A stretch of DNA of 64,000 nucleotides from Rhyzopertha dominica. Its lineage: Eukaryota; Arthropoda; Insecta; Coleoptera; Bostrichidae. The position numbers were made by a program, and so were the translations under genes. Shown here one piece after another: positions 23,988 through 37,900 of the stretch. A model generated the notes under the pieces. The model worked only from the letters and a program-made list of their open reading frames with translations. It was not told where the DNA came from and made no database searches. Within the stretch, counting starts at the first letter, position 1. Each line of letters starts with the position of its first letter. The stretch covers positions 21,266,001 to 21,330,000 of the forward strand of contig QCXZ01000137.1 in assembly GCA_025024175.1 (NCBI GenBank), given 5' to 3'.

Positions 23988-26185
23988 GATTGATGATTGA
24001 TTGAACCAGCGTACGGTCAGCATTTCTGCCACTCCCAGATATACCTGCCGGGCTGGCCATTTACGCTGGGTTGGAGGGGTACATGCTGATTGCTAGTGGT
24101 GCGACTGTCTAGCGCATGTTAAGGAAATATAAGGACTGGAATGGGAAGGTTTTATTGGTACATTCATTTTCTTTGAATAATTTTTTTCGGTGCTGTTGAC
24201 ATCATTATTCCACTTCAGAGTAGCTCGATTAATTTCTTCTTCCTTATCATTTCTAGCTATTATTCTTCGTTCTTCCCTGACTTCTGAATTATCCTTTCTT
24301 TAGTTGTTTTCAATGTAAAGCACAGTCTTCCCTTTTTTTGTTAGTCGTTGCTAAGTTCCCAGGTCTTCCTTAATATGTGGTCTGCTTCCTTCCTAGATGT
24401 GTCCCTAGTATTTCGTCGCATATGTCTCTATTCGTTTTATGATAGTTCTGCTATCCAAGAATTCCGCTTTTGCCACATGCGTTGTATGTATTTGGTTGAA
24501 TGATATTTTTGGCTTAGATTGTCATTTTCTTATGTCTTGAGTTATTTGCTTAACCACTGAGTTCGTTCTTCTGTCAGTTGGGACATGTACACCTATAATG
24601 CATACTGTTTCCATCTAGGATTTTATATACCACTATTGTGTAATTTCCTGTATACACTTAACTAGATACACAGAACTACTTCACTAGAGCGACAGCAACA
24701 ACAATGATAGTAACATAAACATAAGTACATAACACTAGGACACGTTGTGGGTTAAACTCTTACAATGGTATGTAGTTGCTCGATCCCTGTAGTTTGTTTA
24801 GATTGCTCTTTCATTGTGATGTTAACATTTTCTTCTGTGATTTCATTTATAGCCTGCTGGAGCTCTATGTTGGGTGATATTCTACGGGATCCTTNTTGTC
24901 TGTGCGCATTTTTTTATACATTAAAGATTCTTTACGGCCGTGGGTTTATTTCCATGGCTTCCTGGTCTCTAGACATGAATATCATAGTGGTTACTTTTAC
25001 TCCCTCTTTCTGGTGTTGCTGCTAAGATTTCTTCTGAAGTCATTTTGTTCCAAGTCGTTTATGAGTGCTGGGATTCTTTTGAGTTGTATTTTGGCCGTAG
25101 ACCTTGAACAGTTTCTTCCAGGCTGCTTACCGAACTTCCACATGTTTTGTCTGGTGTGATTTACAGATTTTCTGTTTATTTTTCTTGCCCGATTTTGTGT
25201 TATTGCTGAACAACGTTCTCTCATATATCTATTTCGTGAGCCAATGTAGTCCGCAGGCAGTTTCTGTCGCACAATTGTGTAACTTCTTGTAAACACCTTG
25301 ACAAAAACACGGAACTACGTCACTGTAACGACAATGACAATAACAACCGCAACACAAACACAAGGATGCGACGTTCATCTTAGGTCATAAGCATATAATA
25401 TCGTTCTAAGCGGTTCCTCTTTTCCCTTAAATCTATTTTGTTTTCTCCTTTTTCGGTTTCATTGAGTTTTTTCAGTTGTAGAGCATCCTTTTTTTCTTTT
25501 CTTTTTACTGGAAGAACGTCTAAAAAGACGAGGCTTGCATTTGTTATTTGTTAATTTGTTGATTGTTAAGACTACGGTATAGGCGTTTATATATTTTGAT
25601 TTTCTCAATGCTTAGGGTTTATTATTGTTATTTAGGATAATATTCAATTCTCATGCGTAAAACAGGTCAGGATAGCTGTTTTGACTTATTCTTAGACGTT
25701 CTGGTTGGTTTTACTGCTCACAGACAGGAAGGGCCTTTTTACCCTTATTGAAGCATCCCAGATGGCCATACCTTGAAAACAAAGACACAGCTGGCTCTGA
25801 AAGTACCTGCTATGCGATCGCTTGGTCGTAAAATACAATGGTTTTGCCGGAATGCCGATATTAGTTGTAGTGGAAGAGAAATAGATTAAATTAAATTATT
25901 ATGTTAGTATGTTAGTCAACTATTTCTCCACTACCTTATTTTATTTTAGTTCCTGTTGTAGGTTGTGGTTAGGTGAGTTCCCACATGTGGTCCAGGTATA
26001 TTATATATGTGCTCAGGTGGCAACCACAACGCTAGGCACTTGTCCTCGTCTTATAAGCATGCAACACTCACTAATTGTACAGTTCAGTTTATTAATAACA
26101 AACAATTGTAGTAAAGCGGTGGTAAAGCTCAGAGAATTGTTCGAATACATGTCTGTCTCCGACCAGCGCCCAAACCCAATTCTTC
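23988..26185 (-). mobile_element. Retroelement insertion (LINE-type, minus orientation) with 23-bp target-site duplication
   Basis: The 23-bp sequence at 23965-23987 (caaagcgacattatagtgc...) recurs exactly at 26186-26208, framing 2198 bp of extra DNA. Read on the minus strand the insert ends in a simple-repeat tail (caatcaatcatcaatc), the 3' end expected for a target-primed retroelement. Inside, the segment near 24640-24760 is repeated in diverged form at 25262-25395. Short minus-strand frames (24997-25296) look basic but are not recognisable as reverse transcriptase. The element lies about 0.4 kb past the ADAM17 stop codon. Confidence 0.72.
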
Positions 26186-26208
26186 CAAAGCGACATTATA
26201 GTGCAGTT

Positions 26209-28430
26209 AAAAAAATAATAATTTTAACAATATAATACTTTATACTTTTTTGGCGTGCATAAAAACCTCACAAGCCACAAACTTCCTGTGTTTGAATTTG
26301 TACTTGCTGTACAGTAATGTGGTTCTTTATTAAAGTGCATTATCTACTGTGTGTTCATGGTATTTTAAACAGTAAAAGTCATATCTGTATATATTTTGCT
26401 GCCTTTTTGAATCTGTTAATAGATTTTCGACAGATTGTAGAAAGCAGACTTGATCTGTGCTTATTTCAAATTAACTGAATGTACTTTCAGTTTTCTACGA
26501 ATTTTATATTATGCCTGTTTATTTAATTGGTACTGAGTGAGTAGGGGTAAATCTTGTAAGTACACAAAAAAAAACATAATTATTCTAGTGAGATTGTGAA
26601 ACAAGAGTGAAATAATAATATTTTGGACTGTAAGGTCCTTAAAATAGGCTGAGACGAGTAGGTCCAAAATTCAGAAATATTGTAACGAGCCGGGTTAGGT
26701 TGGGTCTTAACAAAAGCGGGCTAGGCCTAAAAGACTAGGCTCGTTGAATGCTCTACTGTGAAGCTTAAGGATGTCTACAATAAACAAAGGGCCTGAAAAG
26801 CCCCATTTTGCAAATAAGCCAAACAGGAGATTTAAGCCTGATGCTTCTTGCCAAAGCGAGCCAGAAACCCAGAAAGTCACCGTTGTGTTATGTGCCTGTC
26901 GGTAATACAGGTATCAGAAGGTAAGGCGACCAATTCAAATTTAAAAAGTATCTAACAAAATCCACCACCTTGTGTATAGCCTTAATGACAGTAATACCTG
27001 AAATATTTATATTACAGGTCACATTCATTTGATGTGGTGAATAATATATACTACCAAAGTAGCAATCATGCAAATACAAAACATTGTGTATACCTAGTTG
27101 ATAAACAGCTATAAAAAATCTTAAAAAAAGTTGAACTACTTACACCCTAAAACTGTTACTTGATATTAGTCAGCTCTAGGATTGCCCGACTTGTTTTAAA
27201 TAACTGTACAAAGTGACGACGTGGTGAAAAGTTAGTGTTGATAAAAAAGTATGAGATTAATGATTACTAAATATATTGTATTTCAGGTGTGAAAAAATAA
27301 AATAAATACATTTTGAGAGACAAATCTCATATCGGATTAAATCAGCAAGATAGGTAAATAGAAAGTTATTAAAAGATAATAGTCTTATATGACACAATAT
27401 TGCTACAGTTCGATAATATTTGGTACCTATACATAAATTTTAAATTCTAAAATAAGGTAAAACAAATCTGCAAGGTTCAAAATATTTGGATTTGTGGTCT
27501 TGATTCTCTATGTTAATAGATGGTGTCAGCTTTATTTATATTTTGTCACTTTCTAGCATTACCGAGGAATATTTCATCATATAATGCATTATCATAAAAG
27601 TTATTCACACACTAAATCAAAATGAGTGTAATTGGTAATTTTTCTGAATTTATAAATTCTGTCAAGGCCTATAGAGCCCTCTGATTCTCCATGAGAGACA
27701 AAATCGGCTCTACATAAGCCGTTGTATAAAAAATATTCAATACAAAGGCAATTTATTCAAAGTACTTAGAAAATCATTATTTTTTAAAGTGTGTACTAAT
27801 TTTTTGCCAGTTAGCTTAAACCTGCAATCCATAATTTTTTATTTCCTTCTCATGACGTGATTTGGTTTTTGAAATTTGGAGAAAGCATATGAGATGTATT
27901 ATCATACCAATAATGCATGAGAATGATACATGAAATTCATACCAAGGATAAAAAAGATAAGGCGGGCAAATTTTCAAGAGGAACAAATTACGAAATGTTA
28001 TGGAACGACAGATAGACCATTAATAATTAATAATAATTAATTAATATTCTTAATTAAATTCTTTGTTTTGTAGCAAAATATTTTAGTTGTATTATTAAAG
28101 CTCGTGATACATTACAGGACAATATTTGTATGAAACGCTAAAATATTACATAAGAACACAAGTTAATTTAAATTATAAATTATCATTATCTGCATATTAA
28201 AAAAAAAACGGGAAAAATTCTGTCCTGCTAGAGTTGCCAGCGTCATGCGGGACAAGACCATATTGTAAAATCCAATTTTACAAAAGGATTCAAAGGTAAG
28301 GCTAAAATTAAAAAAAAAAAACGATAGCTTTAAAAATTAAACTATTATTTTTGCAAATATATGTTTTACAAAGAATCATGCATATAATGATATTGTCAGA
28401 CTTATGAAAATACTGTAGTTCAGGTTCTTG
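26209..28430. other. Intergenic stretch without recognised gene
   Basis: No coding, RNA or clear repeat signal was found. The segment around 26640-26890 is less AT-rich and contains unusual direct words (aggctcg, gagccgggttagg) but no frame. This is the 3' flank shared by ADAM17 (+) and the VCP methyltransferase (-), which converge here. Confidence 0.4.
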
Positions 28431-29199
28431 TCAGCTTTTTACCAAGCGGAGCAGTAATATATCTGGACTTTGAAATTCATTATTTTGTTCACTTAGTGGA
28501 ATCTGGGATATCCTAAAATATCTCTTTATATTAATCAGAAAGCTATTCCAGTTCCTCTGTTGTTTCTCTGAATCACGTAATTCTTGTGCAAGTAAAATTT
28601 CTGTTTTCTCATCGGCCAGCTGACACAAAGTTTTCACCAAAGGTCCAATTGACTAAAAAGAGCAAAAAAAAGTTTTAATGTGGTTTTTTAACATTTTATC
28701 AATACCTCTTCATAATAAATGCAGTCGGCTAATAGTATTGTGTCGAATGTACCAAAATCAGTTTTAACACCCCATTCCAAAGGATGTACAATTACCTGAC
28801 CTTTCAAATATGGCTTGCTTACTTTTGCATTTAACTCAAGCAATGGTAAGGCATTTGGTAGATCTGTAAGAGTTACATAGGCCCTAAAATAACCGCTTAA
28901 CAATTCTTCCACGGCAGATTACTGGAAGCCCATAGGTTAGAATTCTCATCTTACCCTAAACAAGCTGCTGTAAGTCCGACACATCCTAACCCAGACCCTA
29001 GTTCGATAGCATTACAACCAAGCAATATATTATTATTTGCCTTGAACAGTTCTTCGAGATACTTTGATAAAACAATTGCAGCATCCCACACTACACAGTT
29101 CACATCACCTTCAATCATTTGGTGTAGTAAAAGTGTTTGATTCATTACATCAACTGAATACTCTCTTACAAAGGTGCTTTTAGGTAAAGTTAATTCCAT
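28431..29199 (-). CDS. VCPKMT: Protein-lysine methyltransferase METTL21D (VCP-lysine methyltransferase)
   Basis: SAM-dependent methyltransferase of the METTL21 family; the vertebrate orthologue trimethylates a lysine of the AAA ATPase VCP/p97. Exons (minus) are 29199-28955, 28883-28706 and 28652-28431, GT-AG and in phase, giving 214 aa. Visible: NCVVWDAAIVLSKYLE, which is strongly conserved in VCPKMT; the SAM-binding motif I AIELGSGLGCVGL; and a DCIYYEE segment (the DxxY motif of the family). The length is slightly below the ~229 aa of mammals. The introns are only 71 and 53 nt. The start codon precedes LPKSTFVREY, which fits the short family N-terminus. The VCPKMT rather than METTL21A/B/C assignment rests on the WDAAIVL block. 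Confidence 0.92.
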
Positions 29200-29650
29200 T
29201 CTACCATTTAATTTTTGTTGAGTTTAGCAATACCAACAGGTATTACTTGGAATGGCTATGGGTCTCAGTCAAAGTTCAATGTCCTGAAGCACACAATAAG
29301 TTACACTACATCTTTAAATATAGAACAACCAGGATCTTTTACTTCAGGATACGGTACGGTTTCAGTGATATAAAAAAAATACATTTTAATGTAAAATTAA
29401 CTGTACCTATTTGAAAAGAAAGTTGGAAGAATATCATTTTAATTAAATATGAGTACCTACTAAAACTCGACAACTTCTAAATTAGAGTAATGGAGAGGAA
29501 ACAAAATAAGTAAAATGATCTAGTTATTAACAATGTTATGGAAAAATAGTATTTTATACCTACACATTTTAGTAATAAGCAAAGCAATCTCAAACATATA
29601 TGCTCATTAAGTTAGGTATATATATTTTTAGAACAAAATCATATACCGAT

Positions 29651-30568
29651 ATATTTACTCTTAAACATGGGGGAAGAAAATAATTATTCAAAAATATCTC
29701 TTAGACTGGTTGATATAATTTCATTAAATTTTGATTATTATTTTTACCCTTAACCTTAAAAAGAACAAGTATTTTTTCAAAAATATATTTTTTGATTCTT
29801 TGGGCTTTACAAAGAAAAAACTTTTTGTTTATTTGGTTCAAATTGACCCTTTCCGATTAAACTGCTGTTTATTGTTAGGGTTCACATTTTTACTGCTTAA
29901 CTAATATCATTTTGTTTTTTATCAAATTGATAGTGATAAATAATACAAATTATATGAATATTCCATTATTATTATTTCATAATTTTGGCAACAATAAATA
30001 GGCTTGACTGCAGATATGCGGATCAATTTGATTATGGTGTTAATCTCAGATCAAACTATGGTAACACCAATATAAGAATGCTTAAAATTCGTTGCTACTG
30101 TAGTTTGACCCGAGCTTAATACCACAATCAAATTAATTCGTGTTTGTGCAACTAGCCCATAATGTAAGGTATTGCCAAAATGTCAATGCAACAGTGATAC
30201 AGTTTTATTATATTTATCACGGCCAATTTGATAAAAACAAAATGAAATTAATTAAGCAGTGAAAATGTGATCCCTAACATTCGACAGTATTTTCTTGTAA
30301 AGGGTCAATTTTAGCCGCAAGAACAAAAGTGCATTTTTTCTTTACAAAGCCCAAAGAATCAAATACATATTTTTGAAAAAAAAAACACCCATTTTAAAGT
30401 TAAGGGTTAAAATGTGGAGGGTTGGCCCCCTTTAGATCCCTACATAATATTTATTAAAAAAATATAGGCATCATTTTAACAGCTTTCACTTCAAATATGA
30501 AATTATATTAACTGGTCTGAGATATTTTTGAAAAACCATTTTTCTTCCTCCAAGAGTGAATGTTTCAG
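29651..30568. repeat. Fold-back inverted-repeat element (~0.9 kb)
   Basis: The sequence from about 29651 (atttactctt ... caaaaatatctc) is complemented by the sequence ending about 30568 (gatatttttgaaaaa ... aagagtgaat). Pairing continues inward through ctttgggctttacaaag / ctttacaaagcccaaag to a centre near 30090. Arms are ~400 bp with moderate divergence. There is no coding capacity. It lies upstream of the VCP methyltransferase gene. Confidence 0.82.
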
Positions 30569-30608
30569 TAGGCAAGCGTTATTTTGAAAAGCAGGTATAC
30601 TGTAAAAT

Positions 30609-30661
30609 AGTGTTACCCTTGTGTATACATATGTACATAATATGTATACACAAGGGTGTTA
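30609..30661. repeat. Short near-perfect palindrome
   Basis: gtgttacccttgtgtataca is followed, after a few bases, by its exact reverse complement tgtatacacaagggtgttac. It is a 53-bp hairpin with ~20-bp arms immediately outside the larger fold-back element. Confidence 0.75.
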
Positions 30662-31941
30662 CTTTTACACACTGTATACACACTAAAAATAAAATGTAAA
30701 TATTACTTTCTAAATAGGTACATGCATTTTTACTATTTCCAAAAAATCATGTTTGTTTGTACCTTGTTGTGTTTCTCTTGTTTTGAAAGTAATATTATAT
30801 TATATTATAATATTTGGACACTATGCCGTATTTGAAATTAAATTTTCTCTTATTTGATGTAACGGTTTCAATTGATCATCCTTTTACTAAAATAACACCT
30901 GTTTCATTTTGCATTAGATTATGTTGTCTCATGAATGTTTTGTTTTTATTTTCTTGTAGGTAATTATACTTTTTATTAAGTTTTAGAGATAACTTGCATT
31001 GACCAAATCATAACACTACTTTTTCCTTGCTGTCCAATCTTTGAACTGTTAGAATTATTTGCGTAAATACTAGCATGTATTAGAACTAGATAACATAAAT
31101 ATCGATTGAAACTACCACTATACTATATATAAACTTGCATGTTTTTGGACAAAAAGTTATCCTTTAAAAAATTACTATTCAAAACGAACTCCATTATTTA
31201 TGAGACATGACAATTATTAAGAAGTCCGCCACAAACAATTCAAATTCTTGGGACAGTGATTTAAAAAAAAATGTGTAACTGGCTATGGCTATGTAGAAAA
31301 GTTTTATCTTGTTGAAAAGATGTGCAAGTAGAATATCAAATAGTACCATTGATTCTCTCAAAAATAGTGAGATTTCTTTCATTCAACCATTGAGTAATGG
31401 ACAAACATCTATACTTTTTTGCAGCTCTTTATAAAAATGAAAATCTTATTAGTGCTATATCTTCTTTGATGTTATTTTAATTTTTTGCAAAAATATTCAA
31501 TCATCGTTATCCGATTGATTCCATCTGGTGTTTTCTGGACCTACGTGTGATAAACAATGTGGCACTAACACAGCATAAGAAATTTAAAAAAATACACACT
31601 AACATAAAGTGGTGTACATTTCTGTTATAATTATGGTACTCAAAATTTCAAAACTTCTAATAAGGCGTCACCTAAATACTGTACCTAGATTACTGCATAT
31701 TCAAATAAAAGGTAATTGAATAGTAATGTTTATTTTCCAGTAACTATTACATGCTATGCCTGTGGCTGCTTATTGGATGAGCAAATAAAAAATTATTAGT
31801 AAAAACAAGTTTTGTACACAGTGTACTGCATATGTATACTTAAAAGTGCAATATTCATAAAAGGACACTTACTAATTAAAACATTAGCAACACACAATAT
31901 ACATATAATCAAGTGGCAATTGATCAGATGATCAATAGTTA
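30662..31941. other. 3' flank of the PDCD2-like gene, non-coding
   Basis: No gene was recognised. On the minus strand an AATAAA (plus-strand tttatt near 31729) lies about 210 nt beyond the PDCD2-like stop codon at 31942. The remainder is AT-rich. Confidence 0.4.
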
Positions 31942-34900
31942 TTAATAGGACTCAGCTTGCACCACAACAAATTCTTTTTGTACAGTTGAATCAGTGGACC
32001 AACAACTTTGACGACATGTAAATACCAATACAGTCCCATATTCTAAACGAGCCCCATCACATGGATCTCCAACTAGTCGTAACTTTGGAATTAGAGTGGG
32101 TAAAATTTGAAATTCAAATATTAGGTCACCTTGACAGTACTGGCATTTTGGCAAAGCTTCGTGGAATGGGTGCATTAGTAAAGGTGATTGTTCATCTCTA
32201 CTATACCTACAAAACAATGTTTTATGAGTTAAACCAAGTTGTATAATACAACAGCTGTACCTCAACACGTGACCTGGATTTCTTTGAATCCGTGACAGAA
32301 AATGATGAAACATTTTGTCTCCATGTGCAGGTGTGCTCTTCTCGTAGTTCTCCATATCTCCAGGACTACCTAAGTTTGCCCCACCTTTATTCGATGGACT
32401 CGATAAGTTAGCAGCATTTCCGCTTTTTTGTTGATATTCTTGCAATAACTCTCTAATATGGGAATCATTCGAATATGTAGCAGCATCATTTTCATCCCAC
32501 ACACTTATAAAATATGAATGGAATGCAATAGATCCCTGGTCTTTTGAGTACAGCAACTCTCGTGGTAATGGAAGGGCTTCTTGTAGAAGAGATGGTATGT
32601 CTGTTTGTGGAAGTGCAGGAGAATCAATAGTTATAATTTCACCCTCATCTCCCTCTATTTCTGCAGAAGCACTCGGGGAATGAAGACGGCCAACTGCTCC
32701 TACACCTTTATATANATGAGATATGTATTTATAAAATGCAACAATGTCAAAAAAATATTCTGTTTAATTAAAAATAACCACATATCCCTCAAATTTATTA
32801 GATAATTATCGTTTGTGATTCGTAATCAGTTATTATAAATTACTTTTGCATTTAGGATTACTTAATTAGAAATATGTTGTCCACATCTTCTTGTGCTGTG
32901 TGCATTAAAATAATGGAAACTTGTAAAAGATATTTAAGTGTTTCTATTTCCTTTATTTATCATCCACACAACTTGGTAAGTATATGTAAAAAATATAATA
33001 CTTAAAACATGAAATATTTCTCAAAAACAAATAAGTATATATCCCGTCTCAATAAAAAAATTTCTCATGAGACATGGTTTTTTGGCCGTTGGTCCCCTCT
33101 AAGCAAATTTCCTAAATTCATTAGGTCACTTAGAAACAAGCTTATAATAGGTATATGTGTTAGGGTTATTCTCAAAGAGAATCAAAGTTACACTAAGCTC
33201 AGCATGAGCAGAATTTTGTTTATGTCCTTTATTTTTACAGGGGTTGTTAAGCGGGGCGCTTACCTTGAGCGAAGCGGGTCATTTTAAGCACGTACCGTTT
33301 TACATTTTACCGAGTTATTTGAAACTTTTTCGAATTGAAATTTCGACATGGCAATGACAAAAGATGTAGCTACAACGTAGAGTTCGAGTTTCTTCTGAAT
33401 TTGGTACGGTAATGTAAATATTTGTTGTTATATTTTGCTTAAAAATGCGTATTTTTGGCGAGCTATTTCTCGAAAACTAAGGCACATAAACGAAAAATTC
33501 GAACTCCACGTTGTAGCTACATATTTCTTTGTACACTACCAAAAACATGAGCACGATAAATAAGTAAAAACATTCAAAAAATCTAAAACCGCAAACCCTT
33601 TCGTACGAGTCCGTCAAGAGAGCGGAATGCGGATGCCCATCCCCACCAGGTCCGTCGCGTGGTATCCAGAGAACAGTGAGCCTAAGATACAAACCTGTCG
33701 GGAATGATCGAGCGGTATACGATGGATTGTATGTCTAAATACACGTGACAAGTTTAATGTTAAAAGCTCTTTCACATTAGTTTACTGTCTGCTGAAGCAA
33801 TGGGGAGGCGAATGAAAATTATTATAAAAGTTCCTCCAGTTAGAATGAAATGTTATATAGGTAGTTCATATTTACAGAAATAAATGGGTTATTCCATATT
33901 TTGAAAAACCTGGTATAATATCATAGTAAGTTACTAATATCATGCTTACTTTTTTATGCACACGCTACAGTCAGCAATTTTCCGAATATTAGTTTAGCCN
34001 GTCTGATCTTNGCGTAATTTCAACCTATCGGCTACCCCCTTGCGTCCTATGTCCCGCTGGTAACACGGGTTGCTCCAAGTAAATGCCCCTCTTAAAGTCT
34101 CCGCCTGGATTTGAAGATCGACTTGGTAATTTCGGCAATATCAAATGCATAACGGACATAGGAATTTCTTTTTGCATATTTACAAAATGTTTTCTCTGAC
34201 AGTGTTTTTTTAATTTCCAAATGTTCCAACATGTTTAGTTTTTACGTTTTCTTTCGCAATGTAAGACTCATGTTTTGATCTAAGCAATAATTACCTATTT
34301 TTAATGCAATGGCCAGCAAAATCTGTTGTGATTTTGTACGACTATTTCACACTGCACGCATTTTAGTTAGTAAATATCGCTCAAATACCGTTCAAAGTAT
34401 TAGATTTTGAACATTAATATTTTTTTTGTAGGTATATTATATTTTTAGTGTACAACTCTGCAAATCTAAAAAAGTTAACTTTGTAGGTACTATTTAGAAT
34501 TCGTTTCTTATTTATGAGAAAATATCTCATTTAATTAAAAAGTACATTTCAAATTGAAAAAAAAGTTATCCTCCCCGGCGGGGAATCGAACCCCGGTCTC
34601 CCGCGTGACAGGCGGGGATACTGACCACTATACTACCGAGGACTTGTTCGTTTAAGTTTAAATTTCGGTACATATCCAGCACGAGTGATTCATTGTATAT
34701 TATTTTTCATATTGCCTTTCCGCTGTTGCCAAATATACAAATTTTTACGCTGATACAATTTCATTACTGATCAGAAACTTTTATCAATATCGAATCAACA
34801 CCAAACCTCTGTAAAAATGTCAAAAAAGGAAACTGTCAGTACAAATAATTAACACTATAAAATTTGTTAGACAACATAGGTAATATTATGTCAGCGTGAG

Positions 34901-37900
34901 CCACAGAATTTCCACAACCTCTTATTGCATATAGGAAGTTACTTTGGATTACCTATTCGTTATTAGCTCACCTCGCAATTTAGAAGATAATTAGTATTAT
35001 TTAATGAGCAACAGTATATTATAGCTACATGCTGCAGTACACATGGAATGTCATCTACGAGTCCATGAGTTGACTTTCCTTTTTTATAAAATAAATGACA
35101 AATGTTCCAAAAAAAACTTGTACATACTTTTTATTGACGTTAAACTTGCTGGCAGCGCAAAAATAACAGCATAGACCAAAATAGCAGAAATCTATCGACT
35201 GTTTTCCGGATAAAAGAAAGCTACCGTGGAAATTAGGTGTTGAAAGTTGACAATGCTGCACGTATCTGACATTTCATTTTTTAAGCCTAACCTCACTCTT
35301 GGTGAATTCGCACGTTTATAATTGCACCTTAATTATATTAATGCAAACTAAACAAAAAGGTAAAGCAGAATGTCAGCGGGTGCAAAGATAAACGGTTCTT
35401 TAAACACTGACGTCAGCTTCTTAAATCATGTAAAATATGAGCATTTATTAGCTGGTATCTCTGGTGGTGTAATATCCACATCAATTCTTCACCCCTTGGA
35501 TGTGATCAAAATACGTTTTGCAGTTAACGATGGACGACATTCTATCCCAAAATACTCGGGCATAGCTAATGCATTCGTGACAATATTTAGGCAAGAAGGG
35601 CTGACGGGGTTGTATCGAGGGGTTACGCCCAATATAATTGGTGCAGGATCATCTTGGGGTTTATATTTTCTGTTTTACAACACCATAAAAATGTGGGGCC
35701 AGGGTGGTAATGCTCAGACACCATTACGTCCCGCACAGCATTTATTAGCAGCTAGTCAGGCAGGTGCCATGACTTTGGTTTTGACAAATCCGATTTGGGT
35801 TGTAAAAACAAGATTGTGTCTACAGTATGGTTCTGGGGAAAAGCAACAGTATGCAGGAATGTTGGATACCCTGGTTAAAATTTACAAAACTGAAGGCTTC
35901 CGAGGTTATTATAAGGGTTTCTTGCCAGGACTCTTTGGAGTATCACATGGAGCAATACAATTCATGACATACGAAGAAATGAAGAACAGGTATAACAATT
36001 ACAAAGGTGTTCCAATTACTACAAAACTTGGCACGTTAGAATATTTACTGTTTGCTGCTAGCTCAAAGCTAGTGGCAGCTGGCAGCACATATCCTTATCA
36101 AGTAGTAAGAGCGAGACTTCAAAATCAACATTATTCATATAAAGGAATAATTGATTGTATAAGGCAGATGTGGATATACGAAGGATGGCGTGGTTTCTAT
36201 AAAGGACTTGGTACTAATTTGTTAAGGGTAACACCAGCCACCATGATTACATTTTTGGTATATGAAAATGTAATACATGCTTTCAGAATAAATCAGGAAC
36301 ATGTGTGTTAATGCTGATATGTAAAAAATGGAAATAGTTCTTTCATATTTTGTTTTTATTATACATAGATGTATTAGTCTGTAATATTATATGAACATTT
36401 GTTACCAAAGGTATCTGTGATTAAATTTTTTACGCTTGTTCTAAAGAATCTATATGAAATGTGGTAATTAAGTACTATGTTGTATAAAAATGCTATTTTT
36501 TTCAGGTTACGAGAACTGTATATACATTTCATTATTTTTTCTATTGAATATTCTGTTTTAAAACAGCATTCTTGACAGATGGGTACCTACACTCTTTATA
36601 TACAGGGTCTGCCACCTAAAATTCCCTAGGTTCGTATTTTCTCTATTTTTTTACGTACAACCTTAAGTTATATGTCAATTTGTAGGTCTTTTTAAACTCT
36701 CTATCATATTTTGTGTTTAAAGCTATTTTTTGTAAATATTTTTGAACCTTACCTCGTATAATAAATATTGCTTAACAGTTGAATGCCGACTTTTGTCTTC
36801 TTCAATTTGTGTCATTGCCATGTATGCGTAATTTTTACTCCTTCTTATTAGTGATAAACAAGAAAAACTAGTCGCCACCATGTTCTTTAAATAGGGTTGT
36901 GTTAGTTTAGTAGCTTATTAGGGTGCAAATTGTGCCTACATACCCATCGTTGCACACAAAACCTAAAAATTTTAAGTAACTTTTAAATAAATCAAGTACA
37001 AAGTTCGTTCTAAAGAGAGAGAGGCTAGGAAATGAAACCCCGTGACGAAGCTAGTAGGCGATGTATAAAACCAAACTAGCCTCATCGCAGGGTTTCGCTT
37101 TCTAGCCTCTCTCTCTTTAGAACTAACTTTGTACTTGATTTATTTAAAAGTTACTCAAAATTTTGGGGTTTTGTGTGCAGCGCTGGGTACGTAGGCATAA
37201 TTTGTACCATAATAAGCTACTAAACTAACACTTAAAAAATTGTGATCGGCCCTATAACAAAACATGGCGTCGACTAGTTTTTCTTGTTTTTCACTAAGAA
37301 GGAGTAAAAATTAGGCATACATGGTAATGACACAAATTGAAGAAGACAAAAAGCGGCATCCAACTATGAAGCAATATTTATTATACGGGGTAAGGTTAAA
37401 AAATATTTACAAAAATTAACTTTATTTGCAAAATATCACAATATGCAAAAAAAAAATTTTGGACCCTCACTATGCTGTTTTTAAAGAGTTCAAAAAGACC
37501 TACAATTTGACATATAACTTAAGGTTGTACCTAAAAAAACAAAGAAAATACGAGCTTGGGGAGTTTTAGGTGGCGGACCCTGTATGTCTTCATATATAAG
37601 GTACATACAGATCTTTCCATCCCACTTTTAATTTCGCCGAATTGTCTTATTGGCTTCTAAACATTTAAGTTGCAAGTTGTTATGTTAGACTGTATATACA
37701 TAATGTATATTATAAAAAAATAAAATCTGTTTGTTTACAATTATATTTTCTTTCACATATATATTACTGCATGTTAAACATGTTAACTTTTTTTAGCATT
37801 TGGATAGATGATAGTACCTAATTTAACAGCTTTGTATTTAATTTTTGAACGCTGCTTGTTTTCTTTTACTTGCAAAGCATATCCAACTATTTAACATAAG

